Source of the DNA: Anaeramoeba flamelloides
Lineage: Eukaryota > Metamonada > Anaeramoebidae
Reading direction: 5' to 3'
Length of the DNA stretch: 64,000 bases
Assembly: GCA_027625915.1 (NCBI GenBank)
Contig: JANTQA010000008.1
Span: 13,455,001 to 13,519,000, forward strand
The position numbers were made by a program, and so were the translations under genes. Below are positions 22,490 to 34,500 of this stretch, piece by piece; the stretch's first letter is position 1; each line of letters opens with the position of its first letter. The notes beneath the pieces were generated by a model. That model saw only the letters and a list, made by a program, of their open reading frames with translations. It made no database searches and had not been told where the DNA came from.

Positions 22490-24640
22490 TTTATTGTTGA
22501 AGAAGTGTAAATTACACTCTAGTTGCCCTTAGACTTAAATTCCCTTTCAGAAATTTAAGCGTAAAATCATAGATTTCACGATTATTAATTAATGAAAATA
22601 ATTTCAAACTATTACAGTTTAAAATCAATTCATTAAGATTTATTTCTTTTAATTTTTTAAGAAAAATTAATCTATTTTTTTCATAAGAAGGATATACCCA
22701 TAAAAAATGATTAATATCTTCTATTATTTCCTTATGTTCATACTTTAAACATAAAGGACAATATTTCGTTGAATTTTTATTTATTACATAATAGTATCTG
22801 TTTAGGTAGTTAGTAAATGTTCTGAATTTTAGGATTGTTGAGCTTGACGGATAACATAAATATCTTTGGGTTTTAAATAAAGAGTTTTGGTATTTTATTA
22901 TTTTGAAATATTTCTGCACTTTCCAGCTCTTTGAATTCAATAATTCATTATATGTATATTTGCAAATTTCTTTTTTTAGTTCGATTAAATCTTTTGAGTT
23001 CCAATTGATTTTATTGTTTATTCTTTGATTAAATTTTATTAATTTTTCCAAATAAGGGAGAGATAAATTTTTAAATTTTTTTTTGAATTTGAATTTTTTT
23101 TTTTTTAACCGAAATTACCAGATTTTCAATTTTAAATTCTGTTTTATAAATTAGAATTGGTGTGTTTCTGTTTATTTTACATATTTCGGTAATACATGAA
23201 TTAATCCAAGAATTTAAGTAATTTAAAGTTTTTATTTCATAATTAAAAATTTCTAATCCATATGTTAATTGACTTAATATAAAAGATTTAAATAATCTTA
23301 TTTTTAAGTTATTGTTCAGAGAATTGTTGTTAAATAATTGTTTACAGTTATTAAACGTCTCTTTAGATTTTTTTTAAATTATAGACTATATGCGAAATTT
23401 TATCTAAATAAATACCTAAATATTTAATTTTTTTTTAAATCTTTTGATACAACTGTTTTTTCTTTATTAGGTTTTAACCCAAATTGAATAATAATTTCAT
23501 ATATTGAATTTAATTTTAGATTTAAATAATTTTTATTTCCTTTTATGATTAAGATTAAATCATCTGCAAAAATTTGACAATGATTTGTTAATAGTATGAT
23601 TTTCAATAAAAGAAAATGAGAAATTAGAGTAAATAAAATAGGCGACAATGGATCTCCTTGGAATATACCAAGTCTTTTTCCTTGATAATATTTTAATAAA
23701 AAATAATTTGAATAATTTTATTTAATATAAATTTTTTTATTGTTTTTTTAATTATTTTAAAATTAATTGAGTCAAAACATTTTACTATATCAATCATTAT
23801 AATATGTGTTTTATCATTTCCATTTTCATTATTAGATTTTATCTTATTATAAGTATTTAAGAAATTTAATACCGCAATTCGAGTGTCATATTTTTTCCGA
23901 AAACCAAATTGGAATTTGTGAATAAATTCCCAACATGGTTCAATTAGCTTGTATAGTACTTTTAGAAATAATCTTGGTAAGCTTTGATTTATAGAAATTG
24001 GTCTATAATTTAAAGCTACCCCTTCATTTCCTTTTTTATGTATAAATAAAATTGATCTTTTTTTAATATATTCGATATTATTATTATTAGGATTAAGCAA
24101 CCAATTATTAAATATTTTATGAATTTAATAAGATAATTTTTATAGTTTATAATTTCATTTGACTCTTCATCAAAGATATATTTTAAGTTTTCAATTTTTT
24201 GATATCCTTTAACTCATTTATTTTTTAAATTTTTAATAGTGTTTTTAATTTTTTGGATTGGGAAAAATATATCTATTTTAAATTTATTTAAATTTTTTAT
24301 TTTTAAATTTTTTATATAATTTAAAATTTCTTTACTTGGATCAATTTGTTTTTTTTAATATGTCCAAAAAATTCTTCAATCATATTTTTATTATTTAAAA
24401 TCATTTTCATTTTTTTAGACCTAATTAAATTAATTTCTTTCCAAAAATTTTTATTTTTAGTAAACTCCAAATTTATTTCATCTATGAATTTATTCCAAGC
24501 TTCTTTATTTATTTTTTTGATCCTATTAATTAAGTTTGGATTACTTAAAATATTTTTAATTAATGGAGCAAAAATTGGGTGTTTATTAGTTTCTTTTTGA
24601 TCGAAAAAATCGTTTTCATAACTTGTTTAATCTCAAAAAA
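22490..24640 (-). mobile_element. LINE (non-LTR retrotransposon), 5'-truncated, decayed
   Basis: On the minus strand the order is: a linker before the RT (about 24600-24350, 'WNKFIDEINLEF'); RT fingers (24100-23700) with 'NYRPISI', 'QFGFRKKYDTRIAV' and the motif A aspartates in 'IIMIDIVKCFDS'; 'GIFQGDPLSPILF' (about 23670-23620); the catalytic 'QIFADDLILII'; then thumb and C-terminal sequence ending with a CPLC...NHFLWVYPSYEKN zinc-knuckle-like module (about 22790-22690), whose last Cys is Tyr here. The reading frame is broken at several places. No apurinic endonuclease domain is found upstream, so the copy is 5'-truncated. It lies tail-to-tail with the RCC1/BTB gene, 200 bp after that gene's stop. 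Confidence 0.85.
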
Positions 24641-26779
24641 AATTCAATCAGAATTTAAAATATATAACATCATTTTATTGTTGAAAAAAAACATTTGCAC
24701 CCTTTCCACATTTCCAGTTTTTTATGGAAATTTGTAGTACCTTGTTTTCACCAAAAAAATTACTGTTTTTTTTTTCGTTTATTTTTAGGAAATATTTTGA
24801 TGAACATATTTTGAAATAAATATCATAGTCATGAATCAATCAGTATTGAAATTAAACTTAATTTGGTATTATCAATTCTAAAATAAATTTATTGACAAAG
24901 ATGATTGTTTTATGAAATGTTAGAAAAATCGTCACACATTTTTGGAAATACCTTGTATGTAAAACTGAATTAAACAAATCATTTCAAAAACCAAATACAT
25001 TGATATTTTATCTCATATGAGATTTTCAGATCTCCTAATAAAGTCCATTTCAAAATCATTGGCCCATTAAAAATCAAAATTTGAAAATTCATATTTTTAT
25101 AAATTGGAATTCAAAAAACCTAACGATTCTTCAAAAAGAAATTTAAGAATATAAATACAATGAGTTACTTAACTTTACTACACTTTATGGGTAATTCCAT
25201 TAGCTTTTCGAAACATAAAAAGAATAGAGTGAAATCTATATGATTTTACTCAATTCTTTTGAACCCAAAAAGTAAAAACCTATGAAACAGATTATTTGTC
25301 ATCAGTTATTTTTTTCCCCTGTATTTGACTTTTTTTAGATGATAAGAGTGTTTGTAAAACTATGGGTTATTATATATTCAAGTAAATATCTCCAAAAGCT
25401 AGATTTAACTATAATTCATTGTCACAACCAATTTAAAACATTTTTACACCAAAAAAACTGATCTTATTTTCTGTAATAGAGAATTTTAAAAATCTTAGTA
25501 CTACAAACAACAATAAATACAATAGTCTCAAGATTTTGAAGAACTGTAGTATTGATTATATTGTGAATAAACTTTATTAACAATTATGAAATCATCATTA
25601 AAGTAATATATTTGCTAACTTGAAATTTTAAATTTTATTTTTTCATATTTAAAAAACATAAAACCGTATTTATTTTTCGATATGTGTAATGTGGTAATTA
25701 TTTATATAAAGGTACAATTAAACCCAATATTAAAATTCATATATCAATTTTAGAGAAGTGGATTATCATTTTTAAAAGAGTTCATTTTCCCCAAATTAAA
25801 TTTTCAGTAATAAGATCTCATCTTCTATTGGTTGCGATTTTTGGATCAAATAATGAAAACAAAAAATTTGCAAATTGTATATTTTTTATGAAATCTCACT
25901 TTTTGTAATTTCCTGAATGTCTGTTTGAACATGTAACCTTGAACTTTTAATATTATTTTGAAAATTTATTTAAAATAAATCAAATCTAGAAATCTTGAAA
26001 ATCTACAAAAATTGATCATTTATTTTATTCACAATTAATTATGAAATTTCTTGAAATTAAAAAGATTCGGCAATATTCGTTTTTGATGATTAAAATTATA
26101 AAGAAGGAACTGATCGTATTACAAACAGTTATTTTCATTTTTTTTTCTTTTTAATTAGAATTATTAATTTGAATTTGTTTTCAAAGTTGTAAAATCTATA
26201 TGGTTATTTTCAATTTTTTCAAGTCTATTGATTTATGTAATCTCTGTGTTGTTAGAAACCCAATTGAAAAAATAAAGATTGGGTTATTAATTGTTGACAT
26301 AAATAATCAAACTCAAAAGTATTTCTTTATCTTTATAAGTTGATTTTCCAATCCCAGAAATTTTAAAAAAGTTTTTTTCGAGAATTGTTAATTTCTTTGT
26401 TTGATTTTTTTATTCAATAAAAAGAAAAAAATAATTCGAACTGTTGTTTGAATCATAAGGTTATATTTTTTTTCAAGTCTAAAATAATTATTGTAATTTT
26501 TTTGATTAAGTAGATGTTTATACTGTGTTATTTTCAGACTTTGATGGAAGAAAAAAAATGATATTGTTTGAAAAGGAATATTACATGAATACACTTTAAT
26601 AATAAAAACCTCAAAGAAAATAATTTTTTTTAAAAAATAATTCAGAAATATGTTGAATTTCGGAACTTTTCAAAAATTGAGAATAAAAGGATCAAACTTT
26701 TAAAAAACAATAATTTTTTTCAGAAAAAAGCATTAAAAGTAAGTCTGGTCTTGTCGTAATAATATTGCTGTTAATATTT
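24641..26779. other. Intergenic region between two LINE copies
   Basis: It holds the small repeat shared with 9060 (about 24960-25015) and repeat R2 (25208-25640). From 25640 to 26780 I see only AT-rich unique sequence. A 68-codon minus-strand frame at 26388-26594 is not supported. Confidence 0.5.
25208..25640. repeat. Dispersed repeat R2, copy b
   Basis: It starts with a foldback of 'aaaagaatagagtgaaat' with 'attttactcaattctttt' (25218-25260) and ends with a block 'acaataaatacaatagtct' ... 'attgattatattgtgaataa'. The same order of foldback then end block recurs at 37560-38245 and, more diverged, at 55930-56410. The foldback alone also occurs at 16095-16155, 27431-27500, 27631-27700 and 56213-56260. 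It is unclassified. Confidence 0.55.
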
Positions 26780-27850
26780 GACTTTCAAGATGTAGTAAAT
26801 TTATGGTTCGTTAATAGAAATAAATTTTCAAGTAGAAAAAATCTATAAAATTATTCGTGATTTTGGTATGAATATGGATAATGATAAAACAATAAAAAAA
26901 CTCCTAATCCTAAAGAAATTCGATACCTTGGGATTTGGTTAGATAAAAAAACTCATTTAAAGTTTTATATATATAAAGTTAAAACCAATTTTAAAAATTA
27001 CTCAATATCCTACATCAAAAAAAAATTTCCAAATGGGTTAAAAACTCATTTTTTAAAGCTGTTTTAAAAAGTCAATTATTATATGGATTAGAAATATTTG
27101 ATCTGACACAAAGAGATTTTAATTCAATCTATGTATTCACAAATAAAAAAAAATAAAAAAATTTTTATTGATAAATCCACACTGTCATAGACTTATATAT
27201 AAAAGAGAAGCTAAAATCAACTTGGTAAGAATAACAGTATATAAAAGAAGATTTAAACTAATTCAAGAACTAAAATTTTTGGATTTCAATCAAATAGTTA
27301 ATAATCTTAAATTTAGAGAAAAGGAATATAAAAATATTAACTGGCAATCAATACCTTAAAAATTAGAAATTGACCTTGATAAATATTGAGTCTAAAAACT
27401 AGAAAATTTTCCCAGTTGAAAATGCTGTTAAGTTTTCCAGAATTCAAAAGAATTGAGTAAAACCTTTGATTTTCCTCTATTATTTTAACTTTTAGAAAAC
27501 CGCCGTTAGGTTTTCTTGAGTTTTCTGTTTATTTGTAAAGTGTTCTAGGTTTTTTTTAATTTTCGAAATTAACCGAAAATTTTAATTTATTTTCTTTTTA
27601 TTTCTGAAATTAAAAAAAAATCAATAGGTAGTTTTCCAGAATTCAAAAGAATAGATTAAAATCATAGATTTTACTTAATTCGTTGTAATTCTGGAAAACC
27701 TAAAAGTGTTTTTTTTTTTTTTAATTTTTGAAATAAACAGAAAATTTCTTAAATTTTCTTTTTATTTCTAAAACTAAATAAAAAAAATAACTGTAAATAA
27801 GAGGAATTAACATTCTCCTCAGTTAAATAATAATAAAAAAAAAATAATAA
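26780..27850 (+). mobile_element. LINE fragment, plus strand, 5'-truncated and decayed
   Basis: It is colinear with the LINE at 14640-16300: 'KEIRYLGIWLDK'-like block (about 26920-26950), 'LLYGLEIFD' (27078-27104), 'YKREAKINLV' and a 63-codon intact piece (27168-27359) ending 'NWQSIP'. The C-terminal zinc-knuckle module is absent, replaced by two foldback units (27431-27500, 27631-27700). The 3' end has the GAGGA/TCCTC stem-loop (27801-27820) followed by an A-rich tail, as in the 16.25 kb copy. Several frame breaks show that it is inactive. Confidence 0.75.
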
Positions 27851-28704
27851 ACATTTTTCACTAATAAAAAAATTTTTCGAAATTTCATAATTGAAAAAAA
27901 ATGATCAGTTATTATTTTCACTAAATTGGTTCGTACTTCATCTTATGAGTGATTAAAATTAAATTATTTATTTTTTCATTTGATAAGAAAAAACCAGATT
28001 TTCCCTAAAAAAAAAAATTTTTTTTTTTCTGCTAAACTCAATTATCACCTATCTTAATTCCATTACACCTATTTGCTGACAAATCATTTATTGTCTTTTG
28101 TTGAAAAATATAATTTAATATTTTATTGTTTCCTTTATCCAAAATTGTTTTCAAATAAATATTTGGTTGCTTTTTTAACGAAATGTACTTTTTTAAAATT
28201 TAAGAAATATATTCTTTTTTATTTATTATGAGAAAGGAGTAATCAAAGAAAATTTACTAAATAAAAAAAAAAGGAGAAGAAGAAAACTAATTAAAACATT
28301 AAAGTAAAAAAATATTATATCATTTACATGACCAAATTAAAAATTATCCACGTCCTGAAACAGGAGGAGTATAAAACCCGATAGAAAGATTAAATATATT
28401 CTTTTTTTTCATAGTAAAAACAAATTTAAATCATGTTGAAACATTAGTAAGAATACCCTTTATCCTTTAATTTAATTTTTAGGAATTGTAATAATACCTG
28501 TTCATTAAAAATACACAGTCAACCATAGTGTTTATTTACTTTACAATAATAATGGGAAATTGATGAACCAACAAAGAGGAAATACCAAACCCCAATCCAT
28601 ACACGTAATTTAAATCAAACTACCCCATAAATTGTATCTTAAATAATCAGAATTTAATTTTTTTTTTTTTGATCCATTAAAATTTTTATTTATAACCACT
28701 ATTA
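27851..28704. other. Intergenic AT-rich region
   Basis: No gene, hairpin or repeat family was recognised apart from A/T homopolymer runs. Confidence 0.4.
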
Positions 28705-29134
28705 CCATTGTGAAAAAAAAGTGAAACAGGAAAAAAAGTGAAATATGGTTTTTAATTGGGAACCTTAATAGAACCTGAAAATGAAAAGCAAGATCAATTA
28801 AAAAGGGAATAAATCAAGAAATAAAGAAAAAATGAAGTATTCGCCATAAAAACAGTTTTTTTAATACTATCTTTTAGTATGAGTTTTTTGTTGATTGATC
28901 AATTATTAAAAATTTGTTCAAAAAATTGACTATTTTTGAGATCTCCAAAACCACATCTACAATTTCGATAAATTAAGTAGATTTAAATTGTATTTGTTAG
29001 ATTGATTGAAAATAATATAAAGGGTTATTATTAAAAGTTCATTGGTTTCTTCTTTTTATTGGTTTTACTTTTCATTTTCAGTTTCTATTAATGTTCCCAA
29101 TGAAAAACTGTGTTGAACTTTTTTTCCAAAACAG
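28705..29134. mobile_element. TIR MITE, TWA family, copy D
   Basis: The left end CCATTGTG is preceded by TTA (28702-28704) and the right end is followed by TTA (29135-29137). The inner core 'ggtttttaattgggaacct' and right 'gttcccaatgaaaaac' mirror copy A, and the interior is copy A reversed. The doubled 'aaaaaaagtgaaac' unit is in the left arm here, as expected from the inversion. It is non-coding. Confidence 0.85.
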
Positions 29135-29898
29135 TTAAATTATAAATATTACAATTATATCAATTTTTGTTTGAAAAATTAAATCAAAAAAACAAATAAA
29201 ATAAATGATTGTTTTTAACAATTTAAATTTTATTTCATTATTATTTTCAGTTTCAATAATTAAAAATTTTTGAGTTCTTTAAGATAAATAAAGAAATCTC
29301 AAAATTAAAAACAAGTTTTCAAAAAAAATCTGTTGCCTACATGGTGGCAACGAATGACAACAGTTTTTACTTTATTAATTTCCCCATTTACAAAATTGTC
29401 CCACCTGTGTAAACAAAAAAAAATGCATTGATAAATTTGCTGAATTTTCACCAAGAATTATTGCTGGATCAATAGACTAAGATTGCATTCACTAATTGTA
29501 TTTGGGCTTTTCTACTTGGCTAAACTCGACTTTTATCATTTATACAAATCATTGAAAAAAAATTCCGAAATAACCAAACGGAATACGGAATTGGAAAAAA
29601 GAAGAAATGAAAAGAAAACGGAAAATCAAAAAATGATAAAAATAAGTTTTATAAAATCAAAATTATTTCTAAATTGAATGTAAAGTGTATTATTGTTATT
29701 CTTTCAACTGTTTTAAATATGCCCAAATTTTTGAAATTTAGTTTATATACAAAAAAAAAAACAATTATATTGGCTTTAATTTGACACAAAAACAAAAATA
29801 AATGGGATTTGATGTTTTATATAATTTTTTTTCAAGCAACAATTAAATAAAAAAAAAAAAAAAAACAAATCATCATAATATAAACACCTCAAGATCTA
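29135..29898. other. Intergenic region downstream of the UNC93-like gene
   Basis: It contains the 3' flank of the minus-strand transporter gene. A 64-codon plus-strand frame at 29483-29677 is Lys/Glu-rich and unsupported. No repeat family was recognised. Confidence 0.4.
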
Positions 29899-30916
29899 TT
29901 ATTTATTTTTAAGATCAATATTTGAGATGTTGTCTAATATTGGATGATTTTCAAAATCACTCGAATTGATTTCATTGTATACTCTTTGTTTTTTAAAATT
30001 GGTTTTATTTAAATTTTTTTTAAAACTGTGTTGATTCTTATCTTTAGTTTCTGTCTTGTTATTTCCATTGTTACTGCTTATATGATCATTTTCTTCGATG
30101 CTATTGGAATTATCGTATTCAGTTTGGTTAAATATACTTTTCGAAACCAAAGAATTTTCGTTTTTGGATTTATTCACAGAACAATAACGGTTGTGAAGAA
30201 TTAGCAAACAAATTAAGCAAACAAGCTGTAATAGCAATAATAGAATCAAGTTTTGAACTAGGGATAGATCACCAACGAACAGCAATGAAATTGAGGCTGC
30301 AAAGCACTTAGCAAAGCGAAATAGTGCAACGGAATCTTGGACATCGTTGGGGAAGAGCACAAATGTTAGCGGGTAAATGATGGTATTTAAACCGCCATTG
30401 CTGATCCCGAAAAGAGCAAAGCAAACGTAGAATATGAAATCCTGGTTTTTTAAAAGAAAAAAGCAAAAAGCGGAAGCAATCATTGAAAACAAGATTGTAA
30501 AAATGGAAATCGAGAGATTCCCGAGGCGATCAATTAATTTGCCCATCAGCAGACACGAAAGTGCCTTCACGCCGGTAAATATAAACATAGTAATCGGGAT
30601 TTGTTTTTTTTCCATCATGGGCGGGAAATAGCCATATAGAATGGCCATTGATAACCCTTCAATGAGCATTATGGGCGTTATCAAAAAATTAACTTTGCTT
30701 GAAGCAATGCGTAATGATCGATTAAGGTTCTGAGAAAAGGTGAGTGGTTTTTTTATATTGCGAGAACCATTGCCTGTGTCGGTATTTTCAAGATTATTAT
30801 TCTGTATAGAAACATTCACTCTGACTTTTTCATTATGGTTATCATTGACCTTTTCACTTCCATCATCAGTGTCCTGGATATTTACAATTCTATGTTTATA
30901 ATTAGCGCCATCATCG

Positions 30917-30963
<47 letters not shown>

Positions 30964-31947
30964 GTCATTATCATTATCATTACCAGTATCATTGACAAAA
31001 TTATTCCTTTTATTGTCATGGCTTTTCTTGCTTTCTTTCTTTGGAATATTACTTTTTAGAATTGTTGTTGCAACCAGTGACCGTGTGTCTTGAAAATTGT
31101 TAGTTTCAATCAAATTATTATTTATGTTTCTTTTATTCGACTCTTCGGTCCTACCCGCATTTTTTGACTTGTTTGTTCCAAACGGTTTCCCAAAGGAGGT
31201 GTTTTCTTTCTTTAAACCAAAAAGTTGTGGTTTGTTAATTCGTTCTTTTTTTTTACTTTTCTGGCTTCCTTTTCTTGCTGTGTCTGGGTTTGTCTTAATA
31301 TTTTCAATTTCGTTCTTTTTTTCTTTTGATTTCTTTTTTCTTATAGACCCAATGGCATTTTTGTCTTGGGGTGCCTGACTTTTTTGCAGAGTTTGGGTTT
31401 TTTGTTTCATCTTCTGCAAAAAGCATACCAAAATGGCACCTAATAAAGTAGACAAGCTCAGTATTAAAAAGACTGTCGAATTTTTTGTTTTTACATTAAA
31501 AAGAATGCTGACAAGCAGATTGCCAGCCATGGCCCCAACAATTAAAAACGAATTAAAAATGCCACTTTTAGATCCTAAAGTTGTCGGGTCTCCAAGCTGG
31601 ATCAAATATGTGCCGCTGCCCGTCCAAATTAAGGAGCCCCCAAACCCGACAATTACAGAGAACACTAGATACACCCAGTTGACAACATACATGTTTTTGA
31701 TTGGCCACAAGACATAGATCATTGATCCGAGCACGATGGCGGGCTTTGTCCCTGCCATTTTCACAAATTGTGGTGCGAAAAATAAGAGGCAAACCGCAAA
31801 CGAAAAATAAAAAATCGATAATGCATAATACCCAAGCTTACCTTCAAGTTTGGTCATTAAAGACTCCACGGGCTCCACCCCTCCAAAGACAAAAAAGTAT
31901 CCAAGAGACAGAATCAAGAGGTTGCGGTTATAAAAGCTGATTTTCAT
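29899..31947 (-). CDS. UNC93-like / major facilitator superfamily membrane protein
   Basis: A single frame of 682 codons. The N-terminal half (about 8-180) has six hydrophobic helices, with 'GYFFVFGG', 'KPAIVLGSMIYV' and the UNC-93-type 'GGSLIWTGSGTYLIQLG'. A long polar cytosolic loop (about 186-415) is rich in Lys, Asn and Ser and contains an Asp run of about 20. Six more helices follow (about 416-600), with an MFS loop motif (MGKLIDRLGN), then an Asn-rich tail. UNC93/MFSD11 proteins are channel regulators or trafficking chaperones in animals; in protists their substrate is unknown. The ordinary length is 450-550 residues, the excess being the loop and tail. The first ATG directly precedes the first helix region, and no intron is needed. 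Confidence 0.85.
30909..30970. repeat. (CAT)n/(GAT)n trinucleotide repeat
   Basis: Nearly perfect CAT units on the plus strand encode the poly-Asp run in the central loop of the minus-strand UNC93-like gene. Confidence 0.95.
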
Positions 31948-32489
31948 TGGTATGGAAATCTTTCTTTTTTTCGAATTCTTGTTTTTTGATTTGGTGTTCT
32001 TTCAAGACCAAGAATTGCTTTTTTTTTTCTTTTCTTTTCTTTCACCCTGTGAAGTTGTTAAAAAAGTTTTTTGGTTTGCTTTTTAATTTGTTCTGTAACC
32101 AAAAAATTGTGTTTTTTTTGTTTTATTCAAACCACAAAAATGACTAAATTATTAAAAAATATTTTGAGAGTCTAATGTTATTCGAAATGACAGAGAAGAT
32201 GGTTGGAATTTTGTATTTCGGTTTCACAAATTAAATAAAGAGTCTAACGTTAATTTGGTTGTTCTTATTTGTCTATCCATTTTTAATAGTAAGGAAAAAC
32301 AAATCGTCAAATCTCTGATACATTTGAAAACCAAAACATTTGGAATATGTTCGTGAGGATTTAAAACCATTGTTGGTGAAACAGTAGAAAATACATTACT
32401 TAAAAATTGAGATATGCTAAGCAAGATTTACTTTTTACTCGGCTGTATTGTACTTTTGAAAATATTTTTTTTTCAAAGGGCAAGAATCT
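31948..32489. other. Upstream region of the UNC93-like gene
   Basis: The 5' flank is pyrimidine-rich on the plus strand, hence purine-rich in the gene's own sense. No defined promoter motif was identified, and a 66-codon minus frame at 32224-32424 is unsupported. Confidence 0.4.
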
Positions 32490-33130
32490 ACAATTGATCG
32501 ACTTTACTCATAGTTTTATATGGCATCAAAAAGGTTGAGTGAAATTACACTTATTTTTCAATCATAGAAGCCACAATTAACAAAATAAAAATATTATGAT
32601 CTGACGTCTAAAAATCGAAACAAAAAAAACTCTATTAACAGTAGTCTCGATCCTAAAAAATTTAAAATTAAAAAAAAAAATTGTTTCTGATTGTGAAATT
32701 CCAAATGCAAAAATTTAATCGGTTTGTCAGAAATTATTCTCTTTCAGTATATTATCAATTTAATTCAATTTATTCGATTTTACTGTTGTTTTGTAGCTCT
32801 CTGAATTTGGCCAAGTACTATTTTATCACATTTTTGAGATAAAAATAACTCATTTCTGAAAAATGAAAAACAATAATAAAAAATCTTAGAGATTTCAAGA
32901 AATTACAAAGAGTAACACTTCAAAACTCACATTATCGTGACCGAAATGATAATTCACAAAGTTTGGAATTGGAAATTAAGTTTCTCTTTGTAGCTTTTTT
33001 CTAAAAATGTAGTCTTTTTTCTTTATTGATTTACGAAGACCAATCATTTGTTACATGTACTTTATTTTTTGATTGGTATTAGATCTCATAAAAATTAACA
33101 GATGATTTTTTTTTTCCAATTTTCCACCGT
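32490..33130. repeat. Dispersed repeat R1, copy 2
   Basis: It is colinear with 33825-34500, sharing 'tctctgaatttgg.aaagtactatttt', 'cacttcaaaactcaca' and 'ttgatttacgaaga.caatcat'. It is a tandem-like direct duplicate of that copy about 700 bp away. No ends with inverted repeats were found. Confidence 0.65.
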
Positions 33131-33824
33131 TTTTGGAAAGTTAAGGGATATCGTATAATAAAAGTGAAATCTTAAATGGAATAAAAAATAGTTGGAATGT
33201 ATCAGAACTCATGTTATTTTGTTCATATGTATTGAAACACAATACTTAAATCAATAAAAATGATTGAAAAGAATATAAATTAGAGAAAAGTCAAAATATA
33301 ACAAATTTTCGAAAATAGTGAAAACATTTATTGAAATAAAAAATTGCGAAAACTTCAAATAAAATTTGAAATCAATTTTGTTTACCTCTTTCGAGACTTT
33401 CCCTCCATATTATTTTAAAATATATTTATACCCTTACCCTAAATTCTATAATACCTGGATATAAAACTTGAGATTGGGTTTAGCAGTTAAATTGTGATTT
33501 TCAAACCTTTTCACGGAAAATTACCAATTAGGAAAGTAAAAATAGTGTTTATTAAAAGAAAATTTCCGAAATAAAAAAAATCAAGAGTATAAATTTATAC
33601 AAAAATCTCTTGATTCAAAATTCTTTTATACAAATAGACAAGTTGATAGCAATATAAGTAATATCTACAAACATGGAAATGAAGAGGTTTGGAGGTGCTA
33701 CAAATGATTTTCTTGTTATTGCTCAAAATTGAATAATAATTATAAAATATGATTTTTACAAAGATCAAACTTTTTTAATAATTCTTTCATCAAAAATGAA
33801 AATTTTTATACCCTAGTCATATTT
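33131..33824. other. Spacer between two R1 copies
   Basis: Unique AT-rich sequence without a gene. It may belong to a larger duplicated unit, but no matching partner was recognised. Confidence 0.35.
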
Positions 33825-34500
33825 AGTGGGTTTATTCCATACTCAATTGGCAACTAGGTTGCAAAATTTTATAGTGAAATTGCACTTCTTTTGATGGAAA
33901 AATTTTACAAAAAAACAAAAAAGTACATTATTTATGAAAACATTAACATAAAAAAAAAAAAAAAAAGTTATAAAGGATTCTCGATTCCAAAAAATCTAAT
34001 TTAAAAACATAGTTTAAAATGAAATATCAAAACCAAAAATTCAATTTTAAAAGTATTTGTTTCTTATGGTATAATTCTAAAGGGTTAAATTTCTTCAATT
34101 TGAAACAAATTGCTTTAATTTAGTACACCATCTCTTTAATTTGATTTAATATAATTTTCTGCTATTTTATAACTCTCTGAATTTGGTAAAGTACTATTTT
34201 GTAACATTCTTTAGATAAAAATAATTCATTTGAGAAATAAAAATAATAATAAAAATCTTATAAATCTCAAAAAAAAAACAAGATCTGCACTTCAAAACTC
34301 ACACTGTTGTTTTCAAATGAGGATTCAAAGGGATTCAAATTGGATATTGGATTTCACTCTTTGTTGCTTTTTTCAAAAAATGGGCTCTTTTTCCTTTGTT
34401 GATTTACGAAGATCAATCATTTATTACAGGGTACTTTAATTTTACATGATATGAGGTCTCATAAAAATTGACAGCTGATTTTTTTTTCCATTTCAAAAAA
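33825..34500. repeat. Dispersed repeat R1, copy 3
   Basis: See copy 2. The order of blocks and orientation are the same. A 69-codon frame at 34230-34439 lies within it and is not conserved in the other copies, so it is not a gene. Confidence 0.65.

Noticed and set aside
24346-24600. 84-codon plus-strand open frame
   Set aside because: It is the antisense of LINE linker sequence that reads better on the minus strand.
30434-31940. Several plus-strand open frames of 60-95 codons
   Set aside because: They are antisense shadows of the UNC93-like gene, whose minus-strand frame is uninterrupted and has family motifs.
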